Shown piece after piece: positions 8,279-16,140 of a stretch of 46,290 bases of DNA. A program made the position numbers and the translations under genes. A model generated the notes under the pieces. The model was not told where the DNA came from and ran no database searches. It was given only the letters and a program-made list of their open reading frames with translations. The stretch comes from DATARH01 sp036264235 (GTDB lineage Bacteria; Pseudomonadota; Alphaproteobacteria; ATCC43930; CGMCC-115725), in the NCBI GenBank assembly GCA_036264235.1, contig DATARH010000272.1:1-46290 (forward strand), in the 5' to 3' direction. Position 1 is the first letter of the stretch; each line of letters starts with the position of its first letter.

Positions 8279-11253
8279 GGCTCGCCCCCGGCGGCCTCGA
8301 TCTCGTCCTCGCGCAGCGCGCCGAGGCGTTCGAGGTGCTCGTAATCGGAATAGCGCGGCCGCCATTGCAGGACCGGGACGACCAGATACGGCTCACCCGG
8401 GTTATCGAACCGTGCGACCAGCGCCGTCACCTCGGCCACGGTGCGGTCGATCAGCGCCACCGGGTCGCCGTCGCCGATCGGTTTGCGCTGGCCCGCCGGC
8501 TCGCCGCCGCTGAGGCGCCAATATTCCAGCCTCCGGGGCTCACCGGCGATCGCCGCGAACCCGCCGTCGCGGGCGATCGCGCCTTCGAGCGGCAGCTGCA
8601 GCGCCAGCCCGTTGTCGATCTCGCGCTTCTGCGGCAGCTGCCCGGTTTTGTAGTCGATGATCACGAGGCCGCCATCGGTCAGCCGGTCGATGCGGTCGGC
8701 GACCGCACTGACCGTAAAGGGCCCGGCCGGCGCGGCCACCACGAGGGTACCTCTCTGCTCGCTGACGCTGAGCGCGATGTCGCCGTGCCGCGCCGCCTCC
8801 TCGGCGACGAACCAGCGCGCCACCCGCTCGAAACGCGGCCACCAGAACGCCCAGATCGAAGGCCGCGACAGCCAATCGGCGAAGCTGTTTTCGGCGATCT
8901 CCAGCAATTCGCGCTCGGCATCGACCGGCAGGCCGTGGGGATGCCGGCCGACAAATTGGGCGAGCGCTTCATGCACGGCATTGCCGAGATCGGCGCGGCT
9001 GGGGTCGGCGTCGAGGTCGTCGAGCGGCCTCAGCCGCAGGATGTGGCGAGCGTAGATCGCGTAAGGATCACGCCGCCACATCTCGACCTGGGTAACGGAG
9101 AGTTGTCGGGGTCGGGCGGTTACCGGCGGGCAAGGCCGTGCCACCGGACGCGGCCGGTGCGGGCCGGGCAGGTTGCGGGCCAGGACGGCACCGGCAATAT
9201 CCGGCTCGGGACCCAGCGCGTTTTCGAGTCCGGCCGCGCGCAGCACCGCGTCGAGACGCAGCAGCCAGCGCGACGGCACGGTCGGCACGCCCTCGCGGCG
9301 CGCCGCGCGGGTCAGCGCCACCTGCGGCGCGCCGAGCGCCTGCGCGAAATCATGAGCGGCGATGCCGATCGCGCGCTCCGGCAACGCGATACCAAACTCC
9401 TCGCGCATCTGCCGCGACATCCACGGATCGAAGGCGGCAGGGCCGGGCCAGGTGCCCTCGTTGAGCCCGCCGAGCACGACGCGATCGGCCTGTTGCAGCC
9501 GCGCCTCGACGAGGCCCCAAATCGCCAGGCGCGGATGGCGGCCGAAAGCCGGCCGCACGACCGCGCCGGCGGCGAGCGCCTCGAACAGCGCCGGGTAGTC
9601 GCGGCCGGCGAGCGGCGGAAAGTCGCGCGCCGCCGCGATCAGCTCGTGGCAGAACAGCGCCGCCGCCTCACCCGCCAGCTCGCGCCACAGTAGCGCCGCC
9701 CCCTCCTTCTCGTCGGTCGCGGCGAGGCGCTCGGCTGCCGCGATCTGCACCGTCGCCAGTTCGGCGACGGAGGCGTCTTTGCTCGCCAGCAGGTCCGGCA
9801 GAGCACCGAGGCAGAGGCGCAGGCGCTCGACGAACAGGTGCAATTCGGCATCGGCGCCGAGCGCATCCTGCAATCCCTTGAAGCCGGGCGCCGGGCGCGG
9901 CCCGCGGATTTTCTCTTCGAGACGACGGGCGCGGTCGCGGAATGCGTCGCGCGGCAGGCCGCCGGCGGCCAGCGGGTGTTTCAGCGCGGCAAGCAGCGGC
10001 ACCGGCGCGAGGTCGCTGTCGGCAAGATCGAGGACGAGGCGCAGAAACGCGCCGGGCGGAGTGCGGTTGAGCGGCAGGCCGGCGGAATCGTCGATCTCAA
10101 TGCCCCAGCGGGTCAGCTCGGCGGCGACCCGGCGGGCCAATTCGCGGTCGGGGGTGACGAGCGCCGCGGTCGCGCCCGGCGTTTCGAGTTGGCGGCGCAG
10201 CAACAGCGCGGCGGTCACCGCCTCGTCCTGCGGGCTGGCGCAATCGTAGCGGCTCAAGCCGGCGAGCGCGTCCGGCTCGGGCGGCGGCAGAGCGCGCCAG
10301 CGGTCGGTGGTGGCCGCCGGGCGCAGCGCCTCGGCGGCGAGATGCAGGCGCGCCCGGCGCGCGGTCGGAGCCGCGCGATATCCCGGCGGCCAGTCGCGCA
10401 CGTCCTCAGGAGCGATCTCGAGACCGGCCAGCAGCCTTGCCAGGAGATGCTGCGGGTGTGCCGGGTCGGCGCCGATCTCGGCCCATTCACCGGGCTCGGC
10501 GCGGCGATCGAGGCCGGGCAGGATAACCGCACCCTGATCGAGCCAGGCAACGCAGCCGAGCAATTCGTCGAGCGCCGGAAAGCCGCCGACCAGGCCGGCC
10601 GCGATCACCGGATGCGCCGGCGGCGCCTGCCGCCAGAGCTGCGCCTGGCGCCGCAGCAGCCGGTTGCGACGCTCGGCCGGATCGAGCGCGCCTTCCTCGA
10701 CGAGAATGCCAGGCCAAGCACCCGGCAGGATATCGAGAAAATCGAGCACCTTCTGCCAATGCTCGGCGAGTTCGGCCGGCGCGAGATCGCGCAGCCGGGT
10801 GAATTCGGCGCCGTCGGTCGCCGCCGCGTCGAGCAGCCGCGCCAGCGCGCCGGCCAAACCCGCCGCCTGCCCCGCCAACAACCTGTCGCCGCCGGGCCGG
10901 CCGCTCCATTTCAGGATCAATTGGGTCAGCAGCAACGTGCGGCGCAATTCCGGCAGCGGCGGCGGTACGACCAAGCCATCGCCAGCATCCTCGATCCCGA
11001 CGCTTAGCTCGTCATCATCGAGATCGCCGATCGCCCGCATGCGCGGCAACAGCAGCGGCGCGCCGGGATCGGCGCCCTCCCCGGTCAACCGCAGGAAGGC
11101 CTCGCGCAGCGACCGCGCCGCGCGGCGGGTCGGCAGCAGCACCGTAATCCGGGTCAGGGCCAGCCGGTCATCGCCGGTGCGGTCGACAAGGCCGCGCGCC
11201 AGCGTTGCCAGAAACGGCCGGTCGGCGGCGATCGAGAAGATATTGGGCGGCAC
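8275..11253 (-). CDS. addB: AddB, double-strand break repair nuclease subunit
   Basis: Partner of AddA: an inactivated helicase-like body with a C-terminal nuclease that cuts the complementary strand. It is 992 residues, with VLLPTRRAARSLREAFLR near the N-terminus, LGGLNEGTWPGP in the middle, and the nuclease core SVTQVEMWRRDPYAIYAR followed by VIIDYKTGQLP with the catalytic D-Y-K. The start is GTG, which gives PPNIFSIAADRPFL, the usual alphaproteobacterial AddB N-terminus. It is first in the operon; a promoter-like region with a LexA-type box lies about 160 bases upstream. Confidence 0.94.
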   Translation of the reverse strand: MPPNIFSIAADRPFLATLARGLVDRTGDDRLALTRITVLLPTRRAARSLREAFLRLTGEGADPGAPLLLPRMRAIGDLDDDELSVGIEDAGDGLVVPPPLPELRRTLLLTQLILKWSGRPGGDRLLAGQAAGLAGALARLLDAAATDGAEFTRLRDLAPAELAEHWQKVLDFLDILPGAWPGILVEEGALDPAERRNRLLRRQAQLWRQAPPAHPVIAAGLVGGFPALDELLGCVAWLDQGAVILPGLDRRAEPGEWAEIGADPAHPQHLLARLLAGLEIAPEDVRDWPPGYRAAPTARRARLHLAAEALRPAATTDRWRALPPPEPDALAGLSRYDCASPQDEAVTAALLLRRQLETPGATAALVTPDRELARRVAAELTRWGIEIDDSAGLPLNRTPPGAFLRLVLDLADSDLAPVPLLAALKHPLAAGGLPRDAFRDRARRLEEKIRGPRPAPGFKGLQDALGADAELHLFVERLRLCLGALPDLLASKDASVAELATVQIAAAERLAATDEKEGAALLWRELAGEAAALFCHELIAAARDFPPLAGRDYPALFEALAAGAVVRPAFGRHPRLAIWGLVEARLQQADRVVLGGLNEGTWPGPAAFDPWMSRQMREEFGIALPERAIGIAAHDFAQALGAPQVALTRAARREGVPTVPSRWLLRLDAVLRAAGLENALGPEPDIAGAVLARNLPGPHRPRPVARPCPPVTARPRQLSVTQVEMWRRDPYAIYARHILRLRPLDDLDADPSRADLGNAVHEALAQFVGRHPHGLPVDAERELLEIAENSFADWLSRPSIWAFWWPRFERVARWFVAEEAARHGDIALSVSEQRGTLVVAAPAGPFTVSAVADRIDRLTDGGLVIIDYKTGQLPQKREIDNGLALQLPLEGAIARDGGFAAIAGEPRRLEYWRLSGGEPAGQRKPIGDGDPVALIDRTVAEVTALVARFDNPGEPYLVVPVLQWRPRYSDYEHLERLGALREDEIEAAGGEP

Positions 11254-11338
11254 CGGTTAGCGCACCCCTCGCGCGCACCAGCCCGTGAAGCAAAAACCGA
11301 TCAGGACCAAGGTATTGAAATTTCTCAATTCACCCGTC

Positions 11339-11358
11339 GAAAACAGGAGAAAACAGGA
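11339..11358. repeat. Perfect tandem 10-bp direct repeat upstream of addB
   Basis: Two head-to-tail copies of GAAAACAGGA, one helical turn apart, in the leader between the likely promoter and the addB start. In the sense of addB they read TCCTGTTTTC twice. The role is unknown; a protein site or simple slippage are both possible. Confidence 0.6.
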
Positions 11359-11412
11359 CCTGTTCACTGCATTATCAGGTGAGCAGTCCGGCGCCGCGGG
11401 TGGCGCCAACCG

Positions 11413-11444
11413 ATTATAATGTTCACGAAATGTTCAAACGTCAA
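11413..11444 (-). promoter_or_regulatory. Candidate addBA promoter with a LexA-type direct repeat
   Basis: In the addB direction the sequence reads TTGACG (11444-11439), then ATTATA or TATAAT (11420-11413, spacing 18 or 20), in an AT-rich island within GC-rich DNA. Between these lies GTTC-N7-GTTC on the plus strand, GTTC at 11421-11424 and at 11432-11435, embedded in the repeated octamer AATGTTCA. GTTC-N7-GTTC is the known alphaproteobacterial LexA operator form. A repressor bound here would cover the promoter spacer. The leader to the addB start would be about 155 bases. Assignment to addB is inferred from orientation, as no plus-strand gene starts nearby. Confidence 0.5.
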
Positions 11445-11457
11445 GAGGCGCGGATCG

Positions 11458-12189
11458 CTATCGTTCGATTCGGTGCGATTTGAGGCGCTGCACCGTCGCG
11501 GCGAGAGCGTCGGGAGTGCCGACGTGATAGCACTCGCCGTCATGCACGATCGCGTGCAGCCGGCCGGCGGCCGCGGCGCGGTCGTAGACCCGGTTCAACG
11601 AAAAGGCCCGCTCTTCGATGCCGTCGAAGGCACGGCAGTGCAGCAGCTGAATCCCGGTGAACAGATAGGGCGCGATCTCGCGCTCGCCGCGGCGGCGCGG
11701 ATTGCCGAGCGCATCGAGGAAGAAATCGCCGGGTCCGTCGTAGCCGACCGCATCGACGGTGCGCTGAAACAGCAGCACCGCGTCGAGCCGCTCCGGATCG
11801 AAGGCTCCGGCGAGGCGGTACAGGGCCGGCACCACGCCGTCGAGCCAAAACACGTCGCTGTTGACGACGAAGAACGTCTCGCCGAGCAACGGCAGCGCTT
11901 GAGCGACGCCGCCGCCGGTGTCGAGCAGCTCCGGCTCGTGCGAGATCGCGACGCGCGGCTGCTCGCGCGCCCGCAGATGCGCCGCGACAATCTCCGCCAT
12001 GTGATGAGTATTGACGACGATGTGCTCGACCCCAGCCTCACCGACATGGTCGATCGCGCAGTCCAGGAGCGTGCGCCCGTTCAGCTCGAGCAGCGGTTTC
12101 GGCACGGCCTTATTGACCGCGCGCATGCGGGTGCCGAGCCCGGCCGCCAGCACCATCGCCGCCTTCGGCAGATTGGCCGGAAGGCTCAT
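11458..12189 (-). CDS. Sugar-1-phosphate nucleotidyltransferase, MurU-like
   Basis: A 243-residue NTP-transferase with the signature VLAAGLGTRMRAVNKAVPKP at residues 13-32, which binds the nucleotide and holds catalytic Arg and Lys residues, then LDTGGGVAQAL and NSDVFWLDG, with the metal-binding Asp. In Pseudomonas and alphaproteobacteria the homologue MurU makes UDP-MurNAc from MurNAc-1-phosphate in cell-wall recycling. The next gene upstream is an AmgK-like kinase, and the two overlap by ATGA, the same pairing as amgK-murU. The start ATG (MSLPANLPKAA) is fixed by that overlap. The sugar is inferred from context, not proven by sequence. Confidence 0.82.
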   Translation of the reverse strand: MSLPANLPKAAMVLAAGLGTRMRAVNKAVPKPLLELNGRTLLDCAIDHVGEAGVEHIVVNTHHMAEIVAAHLRAREQPRVAISHEPELLDTGGGVAQALPLLGETFFVVNSDVFWLDGVVPALYRLAGAFDPERLDAVLLFQRTVDAVGYDGPGDFFLDALGNPRRRGEREIAPYLFTGIQLLHCRAFDGIEERAFSLNRVYDRAAAAGRLHAIVHDGECYHVGTPDALAATVQRLKSHRIER

Positions 12190-13217
12190 GCGGCGCTCAT
12201 CGCAGCCGCACCGATTGGGGCGCCGGGCAGCCGGCGCAGCGGCGGCGGCAGGTGCCGGGCGAGCCATTCGCGCAGCGGCGCCAGCGCCGGCTCGGCGAGG
12301 TCGCCTTCGAGCAGCCGCCACACGCGCGGGAGATGAGCCAAATAGGCGGGTTTGCCGTCGCGCTGCCACAACCGGACAAACAAGCCGACGATCTTGGTGT
12401 TGCGCTGCGCCGCCAGGATCGCGGCGGCGCGGCGGAAGGGGGCGCGGTCGATCTGCGGGAAGGCGGCGAGATAGCGCTCCGTCATCGCGGTCCGCAGCGC
12501 TGGCGGGACGTCGCGGCGCGCGTCTTCGAGCAGCGAGACGAGGTCGTAGGCGGGCGAGCCGATCACCGCGTCCTGAATATCGAGGATGCCGCAACTCTTG
12601 ACCCCGGCCCGACCCGGGAGCCGCATCAGATTGTCGACGTGGTAGTCGCGCAGGACAAGTGTCGGCTTGTCTGGCTTGGCGAGGGACAGGACATCGCGCC
12701 AAAGCGCAAGGTATTCGGTCCGCACCGCGTCCGGCAGCTTGCGGCCGAGCGCCGCCGGAGCGTACCAGTCGGCAAGCAGACCGGCTTCGGTCAGCAACCG
12801 GGCTTCATCGTATCGCGGCAGGTTGGGCAACCCGGCCGACGCGACGGTGTGCTGCAGCGCAACCAGGGTGTCGATCGCGAGCGCGTAGAGCGCCGATTCG
12901 TCGGCGCCGGCGGCCAGCGCACGGGTGAAGGTGTCGTCGCCGAAATCCTCGATCAGCAGCAGCCCCGCGTCGTGATCGGCGGCATAGATCTCGGGCGCGC
13001 TGAGGCCGAGGTCGCGCAGGATATCCGCGACCGTGATATAGGCCGGCAGCTTCTCCTGCTCGGGCGGCGGCGCGTCCATCAACACGGCGCGGCGAGCGCC
13101 GTCGGCGAGCCGGTAATAGCGCCGGAATGAGGCGTCGCCGGCGAGCGGCACCGGGGCGGCGCCGGCCCAGTCATTGGCCGCGAGAAACCCGGCGATCGCG
13201 CCGGCGCGATCGCTCAT
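12186..13217 (-). CDS. Aminoglycoside phosphotransferase-fold kinase, AmgK-like
   Basis: A 343-residue APH-fold kinase. It shows LAGDASFRRYYRL near the N-terminus, LIEDFGDDTF, the catalytic-loop segment LRDYHVDNLM and the metal-binding segment ILDIQDAVIGSPAYDL. These are features of AmgK, the anomeric N-acetylmuramate/N-acetylglucosamine kinase of peptidoglycan recycling. It is coupled to the MurU-like gene downstream. In alphaproteobacteria this gene was long called a tRNA-processing-associated phosphotransferase because of its location; the AmgK role is by family and pairing. The gene starts three bases from the end of the LLM gene on the same strand. Confidence 0.82.
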   Translation of the reverse strand: MSDRAGAIAGFLAANDWAGAAPVPLAGDASFRRYYRLADGARRAVLMDAPPPEQEKLPAYITVADILRDLGLSAPEIYAADHDAGLLLIEDFGDDTFTRALAAGADESALYALAIDTLVALQHTVASAGLPNLPRYDEARLLTEAGLLADWYAPAALGRKLPDAVRTEYLALWRDVLSLAKPDKPTLVLRDYHVDNLMRLPGRAGVKSCGILDIQDAVIGSPAYDLVSLLEDARRDVPPALRTAMTERYLAAFPQIDRAPFRRAAAILAAQRNTKIVGLFVRLWQRDGKPAYLAHLPRVWRLLEGDLAEPALAPLREWLARHLPPPLRRLPGAPIGAAAMSAA

Positions 13218-13219
13218 CC

Positions 13220-14056
13220 TCAGGCGCTCTCCAGCATCCCCTCGCCGGCCTTGGCGACCCGCTCAACCGCGCGCAGCCAGTCTTCCAGTTCGCGCTCGAA
13301 CGGCTCGACCAGTACATGACCGACCCCGACGGCATCATAGCCGTGCAGCCGGTCGCGCAGCGCGCCGTCGTCGCGCCCGTCCCAGGCGGCCCGGAGCGAG
13401 ACCGCGAACTCCGGCTCCGGCCGCTCGGCACGCAACCTGGTGACCAGAGGCACGGCCTGCTCCGGCGTCGCGCGGGAGCCGTGCCATCCCTCGTGCCGCA
13501 GCGCCCGCTTCAGCGCCGGCTCGGAGGTGCCGCCGATCCAAATCGGGATCGGCTTTTGCGGCCGCGGCTGCATGCGCATGTCCTTGACGATCGCCGGGAT
13601 GTATTTCGTCTCGAAGGTGACCGGGTCGTCCGACCACACCGCACGCATCAAGGCGATGCCCTCGTCCATGCGCCGGCCGCGTTCGTGGAACGGCACGCCG
13701 AGCGCGTCGAACTCGGCCTCCATCCAACCGACCCCGGCGCCGAGGATCAGCCGTCCGTCTGACAGGTTCTGCAGCGTCGCCAACTCCTTGGCGAGTGGTA
13801 GTGGATGGCGCATCGGCAGCACCAGCACGCTGGTACCGAGCCCGACTCGCTTGGTGTAGGCGGCGGCCCAGGTCAGCGCCAGCACCGGGTCGTAGAATGA
13901 CGGCGACGGTGGGTACATCGCGCCGTTCGGCAGGATGATGTGCTCGCTGGTCCAGACATCGGCGAAACCGAGCTCCTCGGCCTGCACCGCGGCGCGGCGG
14001 ATCGCGTCCGGCCCGGCCTTGCGCCCGATCTGAGGCAGATGAATCCCGAGCCGCAT
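13220..14056 (-). CDS. LLM-class flavin-dependent oxidoreductase (F420-type)
   Basis: A 278-residue luciferase-like TIM-barrel enzyme, of the set often annotated as F420-dependent. It starts MRLGIHLPQIGRKAGP and has FADVWTSEHI, VGLGTSVLVLPMRHPL and GRLILGAGVGWMEAEF, the standard cofactor-side strands, followed by KPIPIWIGG. Whether it uses F420 or FMN cannot be told from sequence alone. It reads divergently from the thioredoxin-fusion/selenoprotein operon, 115 bases apart, and is just upstream of the AmgK-like gene on the same strand. Substrate unknown. Confidence 0.85.
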   Translation of the reverse strand: MRLGIHLPQIGRKAGPDAIRRAAVQAEELGFADVWTSEHIILPNGAMYPPSPSFYDPVLALTWAAAYTKRVGLGTSVLVLPMRHPLPLAKELATLQNLSDGRLILGAGVGWMEAEFDALGVPFHERGRRMDEGIALMRAVWSDDPVTFETKYIPAIVKDMRMQPRPQKPIPIWIGGTSEPALKRALRHEGWHGSRATPEQAVPLVTRLRAERPEPEFAVSLRAAWDGRDDGALRDRLHGYDAVGVGHVLVEPFERELEDWLRAVERVAKAGEGMLESA

Positions 14057-14171
14057 GCTCCCCTCCGCTTCGTCCCCTGCGCAAGGTGGCTTGACCCGTT
14101 CCTGCGCGCAAGCGGTTGCACCGCCGTTCCTGTGGGTTCATCTTTTCGGGGAAGCAGTGGAGCGGGGACGG

Positions 14172-15611
14172 ATGAGCACTGTGCCGCGCGACGGGCTGGT
14201 GGCGGTCGTCAAGCGCGACTGCCCGACCTGCGAATTGACCGCGCCGGTGCTCGGCGAATTGGCGCGCCGTGCCGGCGTCGCGGTCTATTCGCAGGACGAT
14301 CCGACCTTCCCCGAAACGGTGCCGGCGCCCCTCGACGATCTCGATCTCGATGTGTCGCACCGGCTCAAGATCGAGATCGTGCCGACGCTGATCCGCTTCG
14401 AGGACGGGCGCGAGATCGCCCGCACCTATGGCTGGGACCGCGGCGAGTGGGAGCGGGTGACCGGCGTTGGCGGGCTCGGCGAGGGTCTGCCGGAATCGCG
14501 GCCCGGCTGCGGCGCCAAGAACATCGAGCCCGGCACGATCGAGCGGCTGAAGGTACGGTTCAATGAGACGGGGCTTCGTGCGCGCCGCATCGCGCTCGGC
14601 GACGACGAGGACGAGCAGGAGGCGATGTTCTCGCGGGGCTGGTCGGACGGGCTGCCGCTGGTGCCGCCGACCGAGGAACGCGTGCTGCGGATGCTCGACG
14701 GCACCGCGCGCGACCCGCAGGAGGTCGTCGGCATCGTGCCGCCGGCGCTGGCGCCGGCGACGGTCGAGAAGATCGCGATCAACGCGGTGATGGCCGGCTG
14801 CAAACCGGAATACCTGCCGGTCGTGCTGGCGGCGGTCGAGGCGGTGCTTGACGAGAGCTTCGCGATGCACGGCGTCTTGGCGACGACGATGTTTGTCGGG
14901 CCGGTGGTAATCGTGAACGGCGCCATCCGGCGTCAGATCGGCATGAACGCGAAAGGCAACGCGCTGGGCCAGGGCAACCGCGCCAATAGCTCGATCGGCC
15001 GGGCGCTGCAATTGGTCATCCGCAATATCGGCGAGGGTCGTCCGCAGGAGGTTGATCGCGCGACGCTCGGCAATCCCGGCAAGCTTTCCTACTGCTTTGC
15101 CGAGGACGAGGAGGGGTCCTCCTGGGAGCCGTTGTCGGTCGAGCGCGGCGTGAAGCCCGGGGCGTCGGCGGTGACGGTGTTCGCCGGCTTCGGGCTGCAA
15201 GGGGTCGTCGACCAGAAATCGCGCGAGCCGGAAAGCCTGGCACGCAGCATGGCCGCCTCGCTGAAGGCGATCCACCACGTCAAATCGGCGCCCGGCTGCG
15301 ATGCCATCCTCGTCGTCTGCCCCGAGCACGAGCGCACCTTCCGCAGCGCCGGCTGGTCGAAGGCGCGGCTTTACGAGGAATTGTACCGGCTGTGCGAAAT
15401 CCCGGGCGACCAGGTGATCGCCGGGGCGCAAGGGATCGCCGAGGGCGGCCCCGCCTCGCTGGCCGGCAAGACGGTCAACAAATTCCGGCCGGGCGGATTG
15501 ATGATCGTCCGTGCCGGCGGCGACGCCGGAATGTTCTCCGGCATTATCGGCGGCTGGTCGGGCGGCGGTGCCCGCGGCAGCCTGCCCGTAACCAGGGAGG
15601 TGAAGCCCTAA
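14172..15611 (+). CDS. Thioredoxin-like domain fused to a UGSC-associated domain of unknown function
   Basis: A 479-residue protein. Residues 1 to about 95 resemble a thioredoxin fold: a strand VAVVKRDCPTCELTAPVL with redox pair Cys17 and Cys20, then a cis-proline-like segment EIVPTLIRFEDGREIART. After a linker, residues from about 150 to the end form a large domain starting near FSRGWSDGLPLVPPTEERVL and rich in glycine, with MFVGPVVIVNGAIRRQIGM and GMFSGIIGGWSGGG. I do not know an enzyme activity for this domain. I chose the ATG after GGGGACGG because upstream residues look non-coding. The stop shares a base with the start of the selenoprotein (TAATG), so the two are coupled; CPTC is a natural reductant for a selenenyl-sulfide partner. 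Confidence 0.85.
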   Translation: MSTVPRDGLVAVVKRDCPTCELTAPVLGELARRAGVAVYSQDDPTFPETVPAPLDDLDLDVSHRLKIEIVPTLIRFEDGREIARTYGWDRGEWERVTGVGGLGEGLPESRPGCGAKNIEPGTIERLKVRFNETGLRARRIALGDDEDEQEAMFSRGWSDGLPLVPPTEERVLRMLDGTARDPQEVVGIVPPALAPATVEKIAINAVMAGCKPEYLPVVLAAVEAVLDESFAMHGVLATTMFVGPVVIVNGAIRRQIGMNAKGNALGQGNRANSSIGRALQLVIRNIGEGRPQEVDRATLGNPGKLSYCFAEDEEGSSWEPLSVERGVKPGASAVTVFAGFGLQGVVDQKSREPESLARSMAASLKAIHHVKSAPGCDAILVVCPEHERTFRSAGWSKARLYEELYRLCEIPGDQVIAGAQGIAEGGPASLAGKTVNKFRPGGLMIVRAGGDAGMFSGIIGGWSGGGARGSLPVTREVKP

Positions 15612-16123
15612 TGACAGTACTTCTCGATCCCACATCGGAGCGAAGTCCGACGGTGACGCCGCGGCTGCCGCGGCCGGAACGGCTCGACGGGCTGACGATC
15701 GGCATCCTCGACATCGCCAAGGCGCGCGGCGACGTGTTCCTGAAGCGGTTGGGTGACCGATTGAGCGAGCGCGGCATCACGGTGAAGCATTACGCGAAGC
15801 CTACCAACACCAGGCCGGCGCCGCTGCCGCTGCAGCAGCAGATCGCCACCGAGGTCAATGTCGTCATCGAAGGCTTGAGCGATTGAGGCTCGTGCATATC
15901 GTGCTGTACGCATGACATGGCGAACCTCGAAGCGCGTGGCATTCCGACAGTCGGCGTCGCAACGACCGAGTTCATCCAGGGTGCGGAGGCGCAGGCGAAG
16001 GCGCTCGGCACCGACCCGGCGCTGGTGTTCATTCCGCACCCGGTGCAGGACCGCACCGATGACGAGCTGAAGCAGCTCGCCGACCAACATTTGGACGCGA
16101 TCGTGAAGCTGTTGGTGAAGTGA
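15611..16123 (+). CDS. UGSC-family selenoprotein, with in-frame UGA read as selenocysteine at codon 92
   Basis: Reading through the TGA at 15884-15886 gives one 170-residue protein. The first 91 codons end VIEGLSD, the TGA would be Sec92, and the frame continues U-G-S-C-I-S-C-C-T-H-D and then MANLEARGIPTVGVATTEF, stopping at 16123. The Sec92-Gly-Ser-Cys95 motif is the hallmark of the UGSC (or CGSC) family known from selenoproteome surveys; the following Cys98, Cys99 and His101 are extra. Both halves keep the same frame and codon style, and the second half has no convincing start of its own. A hairpin follows the UGA, and selC is at 42.2 kb. The start overlaps the upstream fusion gene (TAATG). 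Likely a cytoplasmic thiol/selenol redox protein; its substrate is unknown. Confidence 0.9.
15890..15915 (+). promoter_or_regulatory. Candidate bacterial SECIS hairpin after the selenocysteine UGA
   Basis: In the mRNA, UCGUGC (15890-15895) can pair with GCAUGA (15910-15915), six pairs including one G-U, starting three bases after the UGA. The loop can extend by A-U and U-G across a two-base bulge, leaving the apical loop AUCGUGCU with a GU, as in known bacterial SECIS loops. An alternative stem, GUGCA with UGUAC, overlaps it. SelB would bind here. The fold was done by eye; loop distance from the UGA (about 12 bases) is at the short end for this class. Confidence 0.55.
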
Positions 16124-16140
16124 CGAAAGGTCCGCTATAG

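Noticed and set aside
8236..11007. Long plus-strand frames inside addB
   Set aside because: Same reason: antisense to the conserved nuclease and helicase-like segments, no start site and no recognisable domain.
13335..15635. Open frame of 766 codons on the minus strand across the LLM and thioredoxin-fusion genes
   Set aside because: It reads antisense to two clear genes, is Arg/His/Asp-rich and matches no fold; long antisense frames are expected at this GC content.
15917..16123. A separate 68-residue gene starting at the ATG in MANLEARG
   Set aside because: It lacks a ribosome site, starts inside a conserved helix and continues the same frame as the UGSC motif, so it is better read as the second half of the selenoprotein.
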